From Selenomonadales bacterium UBA7018 (GTDB taxonomy: Bacteria > Bacillota > Negativicutes > Selenomonadales > Selenomonadaceae), in the NCBI GenBank assembly GCA_002448305.1, contig DJWY01000001.1, forward strand, positions 1 to 6,036: a stretch of 6,036 nt of DNA. Direction: 5' to 3'. The notes beneath the pieces were generated by a model that was not told the DNA's origin, searched no databases, and saw only the letters and a program-made list of their open reading frames with translations. Below are positions 1-6,031 of this stretch, in pieces (position 1 is the first letter of the stretch; every line of letters begins with the position of its first letter). The position numbers and the translations under genes were made by a program.

Positions 1-2
1 AA

Positions 3-605
3 CGCGAAAAAGAATCAGTAGAAAGTCAGCGCGAAGAATTCAAGCGTAAAGCGGAAACTCTTCAACATGAAAAAGAATCAGCCGAAAGTCAGCGCGAAGA
101 ATTCAAGCGTAAAGCGGAAACTCTTCAACATGAAAAAGAATCAACCGAAAGTCAGTGCGATGATTTAAAGCGACAACTTGCTGAACGTTTCGCTGACGGC
201 TGGGAAATTTACCAAAAGTTTTTAAGTCTAGATGAAAATGCACGTAAAAGTTCCGGAATGCGTACGGAAAATTTTGAGGCGTTCATTTGTAGAGGTGCGC
301 AGATGAAACGCCTTGAGGATATTTGGGGAGCTACACTTGAAAATAAACGCGCTGGGAAAATCACTGACGCAGAAATTCTCTGGAATATTTTCGCTTACTG
401 TGTGCGCTTAGTCAACGCCGCGCAGGGCGATAACACTATCGAAATTCTTGATACGCAAATTGGCGAAGGTTACGAACCCAATAAACACTCAACGATTATG
501 ACAAATAGTTCAACGCAAGGCGTCGTTCGCGAAATAATTCTCACCGGCTATCGAAATAATATCAGCAACAAAATCGTAAAGAAAAGCAATGTCCGTGTGG
601 GGTGA
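3..605 (+). CDS. Coiled-coil protein with GrpE-like C-terminal domain, 5'-truncated by the window
   Basis: The reading frame is open from the first complete codon at position 3 to TGA at 603-605, so about 200 C-terminal residues are visible and the start lies outside. The first ~57 residues are a charged helical coiled coil built from a 21-residue repeat (Glu/Lys/Gln/Arg rich). A helical middle follows, then a C-terminal segment (about nt 460-602) resembling the GrpE beta domain: YEPNKHS at 471-491, then a strand, GYRN at 546-557, and a closing KIVKKSNVRVG. GrpE proteins have F-[DE]-P-x-x-H near this point and end in GY-x(n)-[KR]-[VL]-[RK]-x-[AS]-x-V-x-V. GrpE is the nucleotide exchange factor of DnaK/Hsp70; a long paired helix followed by a beta wing is its known layout. 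Hsp70-type genes start 4 nt downstream, which supports the assignment. The match is by eye; it could instead be a generic coiled-coil protein. Confidence 0.6.
   Translation, partial: REKESVESQREEFKRKAETLQHEKESAESQREEFKRKAETLQHEKESTESQCDDLKRQLAERFADGWEIYQKFLSLDENARKSSGMRTENFEAFICRGAQMKRLEDIWGATLENKRAGKITDAEILWNIFAYCVRLVNAAQGDNTIEILDTQIGEGYEPNKHSTIMTNSSTQGVVREIILTGYRNNISNKIVKKSNVRVG
6..173 (+). repeat. 63-bp tandem coding repeat (2 full copies plus a diverged partial)
   Basis: Copy 1 is 6-68 and copy 2 is 69-131; they differ only at the fifth codon (GTA versus GCC). A third copy, from 132 to about 173, keeps the first 14 codons in diverged form and then leaves the pattern. The unit of 21 codons is exactly three heptads, so adding or losing a unit would lengthen or shorten the coiled coil without changing its register. 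More copies may lie left of the window. Confidence 0.9.
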
Positions 606-606
606 G
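599..606 (+). promoter_or_regulatory. Ribosome binding site deciding the start at 610
   Basis: A purine-rich GGGGTGAG lies 3 nt before ATG 610 and overlaps the stop codon of the GrpE-like gene (603-605). It favours ATG 610 over the in-frame ATG at 589, which would overlap the upstream gene by 17 nt and has no such site. The arrangement suggests translational coupling of the two genes. Confidence 0.5.
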
Positions 607-609
607 TCA

Positions 610-1419
610 ATGGCATTTTTAAAATCAATTAGCAAAATCAAGCTTTCGCGCAGTCGGCTCGTCAAAGGCAACGCACAAGAAATAATCGACGCGGCGCAAG
701 AATCAATGACAGAGTTTAAAAATTATATTCAGCAACTTTGCAAACTGCTCGACGGGCGTTTTTTAATTTTCCGGCAAGATGTCTGGTATGATTCACTGAC
801 AAATTTATTGCTACCGAAATTCGATAAAAATCTTTGTCACCTGCTGACGCTTGAAGAATTTTCCGCGCAGATTGACGGCACGCATAAGGAAGATTTTTTT
901 TTGACGTTCGCGGGATTCAAAGGACGTTGCATTTCCGCTGAAGAGTGCAAAGAAATTTTTTCGGGCAGTGCCAATCACTATCCACACGCGCCGGGCAATC
1001 GCCGCCCGCGTTTTTTTATTGACGACAAGGAAATTATCGCGAGTTGCCTTTATACTCAACTTTCATGGACGCCCAAAACTTTTGATTCAAATGCGGCGCG
1101 AAGTGTCTTTGCGGTAGCTGCGCGGAAAAATTATTTCTGCCTTGAAAGTACTGGGCAACTTGTCGAGAATATTGGCGCGTCTGTTCGTGTCTGCGGCTCC
1201 AATCCGTCGAAAAGCGCGGTGTTAATTCCCGTTTGCAATTTGCCACTTGAAAATAAATTTGGCGATAAGAAAGTTGCGGAGGCTTGCGCAATCCTTGAGG
1301 CGGGACTTGTGCCGATTAATTTAGAACTCGGCGACGTTGAGCAACTTCGCAAGCGTTATCTGCAAATGAAAAATTATTTGACGTTTGACGGCGATTTTCG
1401 GCTTGACGTGGAGGCTTGA
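610..1419 (+). CDS. N-terminal region of Hsp70-like unit A, ending at an in-frame TGA
   Basis: This encodes 269 residues before TGA 1417-1419. I do not recognise the family firmly. Visible elements are a basic N-terminus, F-x-N-Y-I at residues 36-40, VWYD at 58-61, F-x-GF-x-GR at about 100-106 followed by EE at 111-112, and VRV at about 192-194. These recall a degenerate Lcl/DUF1566-type domain (a V-x-D-x-x-TGL-x-W start, a GW-x-LP-x-x-EEL centre and a Y-V-R end); this is a weak guess. Unit B has the corresponding F-x-NYI and VWYD at residues 60-64 and 87-90. No signal peptide or membrane segment is seen, so it is probably cytosolic. The frame continues past the TGA without another stop into the Hsp70 part, and unit B has one continuous counterpart, so this is probably the front of a larger protein rather than a complete gene. 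Confidence 0.65.
   Translation: MAFLKSISKIKLSRSRLVKGNAQEIIDAAQESMTEFKNYIQQLCKLLDGRFLIFRQDVWYDSLTNLLLPKFDKNLCHLLTLEEFSAQIDGTHKEDFFLTFAGFKGRCISAEECKEIFSGSANHYPHAPGNRRPRFFIDDKEIIASCLYTQLSWTPKTFDSNAARSVFAVAARKNYFCLESTGQLVENIGASVRVCGSNPSKSAVLIPVCNLPLENKFGDKKVAEACAILEAGLVPINLELGDVEQLRKRYLQMKNYLTFDGDFRLDVEA
1417..1419 (+). other. In-frame TGA splitting unit A
   Basis: GAG GCT TGA CAA GCG reads in the frame of ATG 610. After it the same frame stays open to TAA 3526-3528. Residues on both sides align with unit B: EA-stop-QAVAEYD in A corresponds to EAEHGIIDFD in B, placing the stop opposite a Glu codon. One base change from a sense codon (CGA, AGA, GGA or TGG) would produce it. No convincing selenocysteine-type hairpin follows; only a short CAAG/CTTG pairing (1420-1423 with 1446-1449) was found. 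Confidence 0.8.
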
Positions 1420-1446
1420 CAAGCGGTCGCGGAGTATGATGAACAC

Positions 1447-3528
1447 TTGCAAGAAAATATCGGAACGAGTGCGCTGAAGAAAATTTTCTTGGAATGCGAT
1501 ATGCGCCGCGCAGACATTACGCCCTATCCCGAAAGATTTTTGACTGATTCGGAGGCGGGGCATTGGGAACTTTACGAAGAAGAATTTTCGCCTGCGGAAG
1601 ATTCTATAACTATTCCGATTAATGAAAATTGGTATATGCGAAATCCGAAACTCGACGTGAAAACGAGCGGCGTTTGCGCGATTGACTTCGGCACAAAAAA
1701 TACTGTTGCAGTTTGCCTTAACGACGGGAAAAAACTTTTGCGAATTGGGCGCGGCAAGCTTGATAAAAATCCTTCCTCGCAGGACTACGAAAACCCAACA
1801 GTCATTGAGTTGCGCGACTATCAATCTTTTTTGGAAGCGTATCAGCTTAAGGACGGACGCCCTTTCACGCAGTGGGAGCAGTTGACGGTTTCGCACGAGG
1901 CATTAAATCGGCTTTTGGAGACCGAAGACGATAAAACTGCGCAAAGTATTTTCGATGAGTTAAAGCAGTGGGCTAATCGTCGGCAAGGAATAATTCGTTT
2001 GCGCGACCAGCAGGACAAAAATATTTTGCTGTATCCTTACGACGAATTGAGCAAGGGCGATTTAGACCCAATCGAGCTTTACGCCTATTATCTCGGACTT
2101 TATATCAACAACATGTACAACGGGATTTATCTTGAGTATATTTTGTCGTTTCCGGTCAACTACAGGAAAAATATTCGTGAGCATATCTTGGAAAGTTTTC
2201 GGCGGGGGATTAAGCAATCTCTGCCCGAATCGATTTTAAATGACGCCGCGCAGATGAAAAATTTTTCGGTTTATGCGGGAGCGAGTGAGCCTGCGGCTTA
2301 TGCGGTCTGCGCCCTTCGCGAATTAGCACGCGATAATAATATTCCGCGTCCGACTGAAAAGGAGCCGATTTATTTTGCAGTCTTCGACTTTGGCGGCGGC
2401 ACGACCGATTTTGACTTTGGACTTTGGCGAATGCCGACGGCGGAAGATAAGCGCGGATTTAATGACGTTATTGAACACTTCGCCGCCGAAAGTGATAGCG
2501 GGCTTGGCGGGGAAAAATTGCTCAATCTGATTGCTTACGAGGTTTATAAAAATAATCTGCCGACCATGCGCGAAAATTCGATACCGTTTTCACTGCCCGA
2601 AGGTTGCAAGCCATTTGACGGCGCGGAACTTTTATTAAATGATTCGCTTGCCGCCAATATTAATCGCCGCCGCTTGAGCGATAAACTTCGCCCGATTTGG
2701 GAGGAATGGGACGACTTTGAATCGCTGGACGACGAGCCGTTGACTGTTAGACTTTTCACGGAGCGCGGGCAAAAACCTTTCGACCTTATAATTTCGGTTG
2801 AGGACTTGCGGAACATTTTGAGCAAAAGAATTCTGCGCGGCGTGGAGAATTTTTTTTGCGCCCTGCGAAATGCTTTTCTTCGTCGTCCGCTTAGGAGATA
2901 TCATATTTTATTGGCGGGAAATTCTTGCAAGTCCAATCTTGTGCAGAAAATTTTCCGCGAGGAAATGGAGCGTCAACGCCAAATTTTTTCCAACGAAATT
3001 TTGAGGAAAACAGGTCGCGCACCCGACGCGGTAGAATTTATTTTGCATATGCCGCTTGGTCAAGAAAAAATTTCAATGAATTATGAACGAATGCCGACCG
3101 GTAAAAGTGGCGTTGCTTTCGGCTTGCTTGATTGCAGGCGCGGCGGAAATGATGTTCTGATTATCGACCACAATTCTTCTGACGAAACAAAATTTTATTA
3201 TCATCTCGGCACCAACGACGGACAAGGCAATTTCAAAACGCTAATTCCCCGCGAAGATAACGACGGCTCTTGGAAAAAATTTCTGTACGTGACGGAGAAT
3301 AAATTCGACATTTTCTTTACGAACGAGCCGCGCGCAATCGGCGGAATAATTCCAATCAATGAAACCGAAAGAATTTTCTGCCGCGTCAATTTCTTGAAAA
3401 ATATTCGCGAAGGGCAAATTTTTATCCGCAAAACTTCGCCCAATGAAATTGAATGCGTCGTTGCCGATAATCCAGAATTGCCAAAAAATTTTCTATCGAA
3501 TATTGCAAAGATTGAGCTTAACAATTAA
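1447..3528 (+). CDS. Hsp70-family ATPase-like protein, unit A (nucleotide-binding domain plus unusual C-terminal domain)
   Basis: The Hsp70/actin-type motifs are present in order: phosphate-1 loop AIDFGTKNT (1678-1704), LSFPV followed by the SEPAAYA segment (about 2140-2310), phosphate-2 loop FDFGGGTTDFDFG (2383-2421), LGGEK (2503-2517) and adenosine motif ILLAGNS-x(4)-LVQ (from 2905). DnaK of E. coli has GTTNS in the first loop; here Lys replaces the second Thr. After GVAFGLL (3109-3129) about 132 residues follow, too short for the usual DnaK substrate-binding domain and lid, with no similarity I recognise. The ~75 residues before the first loop include GHWELYE, conserved in unit B. The frame is continuous with 610-1416 except for TGA 1417. 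If translated separately, TTG 1447 (GGAG at 1431-1434) or ATG 1501 could start it. It is predicted to be a cytosolic ATPase partnered with the GrpE-like protein; the client is unknown. Confidence 0.85.
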   Translation: MQENIGTSALKKIFLECDMRRADITPYPERFLTDSEAGHWELYEEEFSPAEDSITIPINENWYMRNPKLDVKTSGVCAIDFGTKNTVAVCLNDGKKLLRIGRGKLDKNPSSQDYENPTVIELRDYQSFLEAYQLKDGRPFTQWEQLTVSHEALNRLLETEDDKTAQSIFDELKQWANRRQGIIRLRDQQDKNILLYPYDELSKGDLDPIELYAYYLGLYINNMYNGIYLEYILSFPVNYRKNIREHILESFRRGIKQSLPESILNDAAQMKNFSVYAGASEPAAYAVCALRELARDNNIPRPTEKEPIYFAVFDFGGGTTDFDFGLWRMPTAEDKRGFNDVIEHFAAESDSGLGGEKLLNLIAYEVYKNNLPTMRENSIPFSLPEGCKPFDGAELLLNDSLAANINRRRLSDKLRPIWEEWDDFESLDDEPLTVRLFTERGQKPFDLIISVEDLRNILSKRILRGVENFFCALRNAFLRRPLRRYHILLAGNSCKSNLVQKIFREEMERQRQIFSNEILRKTGRAPDAVEFILHMPLGQEKISMNYERMPTGKSGVAFGLLDCRRGGNDVLIIDHNSSDETKFYYHLGTNDGQGNFKTLIPREDNDGSWKKFLYVTENKFDIFFTNEPRAIGGIIPINETERIFCRVNFLKNIREGQIFIRKTSPNEIECVVADNPELPKNFLSNIAKIELNN

Positions 3529-3545
3529 AATTTTACTGTTTATGC

Positions 3546-3557
3546 AAGGAAAAGAGA
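3546..3557 (+). promoter_or_regulatory. Ribosome binding site for unit B
   Basis: The purine stretch AAGGAAAAGAGA lies in the 36-nt gap between units A and B, with its GAGA 7 nt before ATG 3565. The gap is AT-rich and shows no terminator hairpin, so units A and B are probably cotranscribed. Confidence 0.55.
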
Positions 3558-3564
3558 TAATTTA

Positions 3565-4101
3565 ATGCCGACTTTTTCTAGAAGGATTGAAGAAGAAATT
3601 GGGCAAATTTCGCAAAGCCATAAAGAAAAAAAACGTACGACGCCTTGTTATGAAGTGCCTTTGAGGCGCGACACTAAAATTTTTGACGTCGAGGAAAAGC
3701 AACTGGAAACTCCCGCGCTACAATCCATTTCTCCGGACGAATTTGAAAATTATATTACGTTTGCTATCGATGAGCTTGAAAAGTTCAGGGACGCGCCCTA
3801 CGTCATGTTCGAGAAGAAAAAAGTTTGGTATGACGCGAAGACAAGCGGAATTTTCCCGCGTTTCGAGGCAGTAGAACTTCCAAGCTTTGCGACGGTTGGT
3901 CGCCCGCTCTATAATTATGCGGGCTGGGAATTTGAAGGATTCACCTTTCAACCTATGACGCTGGAAGAAGCTTTAAAAAGTTTCGTTCTCGGAAAAGACA
4001 ATCCTTATCTGGACGAAGACGGCAATTTTAATAATTTCCGCACGCTACTAAAAAAATCATTTTGGTTATGGGTTGGAAGGACAATAAATCTTGTTGCGTG
4101 A
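3565..4101 (+). CDS. N-terminal region of Hsp70-like unit B, frameshifted
   Basis: This frame encodes 178 residues, of which the last ~14 (after LLKK, residues 161-164) are probably out-of-frame read-out ending at TGA 4099-4101. The N-terminal 55 residues are charged and look unstructured. F-x-NYI at 60-64, VWYD at 87-90 and a PRF match the unit A sequence at its residues 36-71, showing the two units are paralogues. A GWEFEGF-x(4)-M-x-LEEA segment (about 120-136) may correspond to the GF-x-GR...EE segment of unit A, again faintly Lcl/DUF1566-like. The protein sequence resumes in the -1 frame from about 4056 and runs into the Hsp70 domain. With the shift, the combined product would be about 724 residues. 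Confidence 0.65.
   Translation: MPTFSRRIEEEIGQISQSHKEKKRTTPCYEVPLRRDTKIFDVEEKQLETPALQSISPDEFENYITFAIDELEKFRDAPYVMFEKKKVWYDAKTSGIFPRFEAVELPSFATVGRPLYNYAGWEFEGFTFQPMTLEEALKSFVLGKDNPYLDEDGNFNNFRTLLKKSFWLWVGRTINLVA
4050..4056 (+). other. A7 run at the frameshift in unit B (A AAA AAA heptamer)
   Basis: Frame +1 reads CTA CTA AAA AAA TCA. The Hsp70 frame is reached by re-reading one A, giving LLKK followed by IILVMGW. This equals one missing A in an eight-A tract, and the seven A also form the X XXY YYZ heptamer used in bacterial -1 frameshifting (compare dnaX, A AAA AAG). I see no strong Shine-Dalgarno-like stimulator about 10 nt upstream and no clear hairpin 5-10 nt downstream, so a mutation or a homopolymer base-call error is at least as likely as programmed shifting. 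The shift could in principle lie anywhere in 4035-4098, the stretch open in both frames. Confidence 0.6.
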
Positions 4102-5738
4102 CTACTGGCGGTTCAATTAATTATTATTCGGACGCTGACAAAGTTACTATGGTGCCGATTTACAGATTGAACAGCGTAAACTCTTTGGGCATGCGTCACG
4201 GAAAAGTTATAAACGCTTGGCTTGCAAACGAACTTATTCCCAAAGGACTTTCGCCCGACGCAAAAGAAGCGTATATTTTCTTGATGAAAATTTTTCCGGA
4301 CATTCAACGCTACATAAAAAATATTACGCGAAATTTCACGCTGGATTTCAATCTTTTTAGGCGCGAGGCTGAACACGGTATAATTGATTTTGATGCGCTA
4401 GTCGCAAAAGGTTTCGGCAGAAAAAAAGTTGACTTGCCGACCGTCAAGGATAAGAAAGCTGACAATCAAAATCCTATTGATTTAGTTCGCGAGCAGCTTT
4501 GCAAGTGCGATTACATTCGCGCCAATATCGAGCCTTACGACGCGAAAATTTTGACCGACCCTAACGGCGGGCATTGGGAACTTTTCGAGCAACCGCCGCA
4601 AGACGCCGAAATTATTAAATTGCCGGAGGGCGAGACGTTTTACGGACGCCCGCCGCACATGGACATTAAAGACGGTATTGTTGCCATTGACTTTGGCACG
4701 AAAGCTACCGTTGTCGTTCGGCAAGTCGGAACCGACGAAAAACTTTTACGCATTGGCGAGGGCAATTACTCCAAAGCTCCCGAAAAGAAAGATTACGAAA
4801 ATCCGACGGTTATTGAGTTGCTTGACTATGAAACTTTCAAGGCAGCTTATCTAAAGCGCGAAGGACGCCCTTTCACGACGTGGAGACAGGCAACTTTTTC
4901 GCACAAAGCCGCCGCCGCTATAAACGACGCAGGCGAAGATGTTAGCATTGACAGTTCGGTTTTCTATTCGGTATTCAGCGAGCTAAAGCAGTGGGCTAAC
5001 GATAAAGATTTGCGCATGTACTTGCAGGACAGGAAAAAACATCTCGTCGCGCTTAATCCCTATCTTGAATTGACGGACGACGACTTCGACCCCATTGAAC
5101 TTTACGCCTATTATCTCGGACTTTATATCAACAATATGCATACTGGCATTTGCCTTGAGTATATGTTATCTTTTCCCGTCACCTACGAAAAGGCGGTTCG
5201 CGAAAAAATTCGTGCGAGTTTCGAGCGCGGGATTAAAAAATCTCTGCCGCCCTCTATTTTGAATGACGCCGATTTAATGAAGAAATTTAAAATTTACGCG
5301 GGCGCGAGTGAGCCTGCCGCCTATGCTAGTTGTGCGCTTGGCGAATTGAAGTTGCAACCTAAGGCGAGCGAAAAAACCGCTTATGCCGTCTTCGACTTCG
5401 GAGGCGGCACCACTGATTTTGATTTCGGCGTTGAAAGTGTTCCTGCGAACGGGCGTTCAAAATTCGTCATTGAACAATACATTGACGCCGGACACGGCGA
5501 CCCTTACTTAGGCGGCGAAAATCTTCTTAACCTTATTGCTTACGAAGTTTATAAAGATAATGATAATTTGCCGACCATGCGCGAAAAACAAATTCCCTTT
5601 GCTCTGCCCCACGAATGTACCGCTTTTGACGGCGCAGAAACAATTCTTATCACGACAAAAGAAGCCTATGTTAATCTCAAACGCATTGCGGAATTTTTGC
5701 GCCCCTTCTGGGAAGAAAATATCGAAATGTTGTGGTAA
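4062..5738 (+). CDS. Hsp70-like unit B, C-terminally truncated nucleotide-binding domain
   Basis: The frame is open from 4035; candidate starts TTG 4062 and ATG 4068 have no ribosome binding site, so this is best read as the continuation of 3565-4056. The first ~165 residues complete the N-terminal region, including a basic, Lys-rich stretch (about 4410-4470) and GHWELFE (about 4570-4590) shared with unit A. The Hsp70 part has AIDFGTKATV (from 4683), the SEPAAYA segment, FDFGGGTTDFDFG (from 5391) and LGGEN (5508-5522). Over DPIELYAYY to the CALxEL segment (2065-2325 in A, 5088-5348 in B) my hand count is 66 identical residues of 87. Homology stops at RPFWEE (about 5699-5716); a few unrelated residues and TAA 5736-5738 follow. 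The adenosine motif and the C-terminal domain of unit A are absent, so normal ATP binding is doubtful. It is probably a broken gene or a regulator. Confidence 0.7.
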   Translation: MVMGWKDNKSCCVTTGGSINYYSDADKVTMVPIYRLNSVNSLGMRHGKVINAWLANELIPKGLSPDAKEAYIFLMKIFPDIQRYIKNITRNFTLDFNLFRREAEHGIIDFDALVAKGFGRKKVDLPTVKDKKADNQNPIDLVREQLCKCDYIRANIEPYDAKILTDPNGGHWELFEQPPQDAEIIKLPEGETFYGRPPHMDIKDGIVAIDFGTKATVVVRQVGTDEKLLRIGEGNYSKAPEKKDYENPTVIELLDYETFKAAYLKREGRPFTTWRQATFSHKAAAAINDAGEDVSIDSSVFYSVFSELKQWANDKDLRMYLQDRKKHLVALNPYLELTDDDFDPIELYAYYLGLYINNMHTGICLEYMLSFPVTYEKAVREKIRASFERGIKKSLPPSILNDADLMKKFKIYAGASEPAAYASCALGELKLQPKASEKTAYAVFDFGGGTTDFDFGVESVPANGRSKFVIEQYIDAGHGDPYLGGENLLNLIAYEVYKDNDNLPTMREKQIPFALPHECTAFDGAETILITTKEAYVNLKRIAEFLRPFWEENIEMLW

Positions 5739-5832
5739 AGTAAAGTTGTAACGAAAGTGGCTAGGATGTGTTCACACTAAAGAATCAATAATCATGGCTA
5801 AAAGAATAAAACCGGCGAAAACAAAAATATCC
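5739..5832. other. AT-rich stretch after unit B without a recognisable gene
   Basis: No homology to the unit A C-terminus is visible in any frame. A 20-codon frame from ATG 5794 to TAA 5854 runs into the left inverted repeat and has no clear ribosome binding site. GTGT-TC-ACAC at 5769-5778 is a short inverted repeat. No convincing terminator was found. Confidence 0.4.
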
Positions 5833-6031
5833 GGCAGTGTCAAGAGTTTTGTGTAATTAGGATTGTTGATTTGACGTCATTTTTTCAAAGAAAAATTTTT
5901 CGATTGCCTTGAAAGAAAAAGAATAGCGTAACGGCTCATTTCTTCTACCACGAATTTTTCCTTTCACAAACTCAGCAAAAGTTGGCGTTTCTAGGCGGTT
6001 TGCTATTTACACAAAATCGCTGACACAGTCC
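5833..6031. mobile_element. ~200-bp element with IS256-like terminal inverted repeats (MITE or deleted IS)
   Basis: Left repeat 5837-5860 and right repeat 6003-6026 are inverted copies, matching at 19 of 24 positions by hand count. Each reads GTGTCA then four variable bases, TTTTGTGTAA, one variable base and TAG from the outside inward. IS256-family ends are known to have an inner TTGTGTAAA block, so the resemblance is to that family. The space between the repeats (~140 bp) is far too small for a transposase of about 400 residues. The element would therefore need a transposase supplied by a full copy elsewhere. Target-site duplications cannot be tested because the window ends 5 nt after the right end. 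Confidence 0.5.
5857..6006 (-). other. Short open frame inside the inverted-repeat element, minus strand
   Basis: The frame is open for 49 codons on the minus strand from 6006 to TAA (5857-5859), filling almost exactly the space between the inverted repeats. It contains LETPTFAEFVKGKIRGRR and a Phe/Lys-rich end. It has no ATG near its beginning; a GTG at 5965-5967 is the only early alternative. I do not recognise it as transposase. It may be a leftover passenger gene fragment or chance. Confidence 0.2.

Noticed and set aside
6..173. CRISPR array
   Set aside because: The 63-bp units are directly adjacent without spacers and are in-frame coding sequence.
603..1419. Genetic code with TGA as a sense codon
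   Set aside because: TGA 603-605 ends the GrpE-like gene exactly at its natural C-terminus and overlaps the next ribosome binding site; Trp is written TGG throughout. One TGA in a long frame is not enough.
1417..1460. Selenocysteine insertion at TGA 1417
   Set aside because: No stable hairpin with an apical G/U loop follows at the usual distance, the paralogue has Glu rather than Cys at the aligned position, and no redox motif is nearby.
1321..1896. 191-codon minus-strand open frame
   Set aside because: It lies opposite the unit A coding region, crosses the TGA site, and shows no recognisable motif; the + strand has clear Hsp70 motifs and homology to unit B.
5794..5856. 20-codon gene from ATG 5794
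   Set aside because: It is very short, lacks a clear ribosome binding site, and its last third is the inverted repeat of the mobile element.
5872..5915. Rho-independent terminator
   Set aside because: TTTTTC-AAA-GAAAAA near 5882-5896 pairs only A/T bases; it lacks a GC-rich stem.
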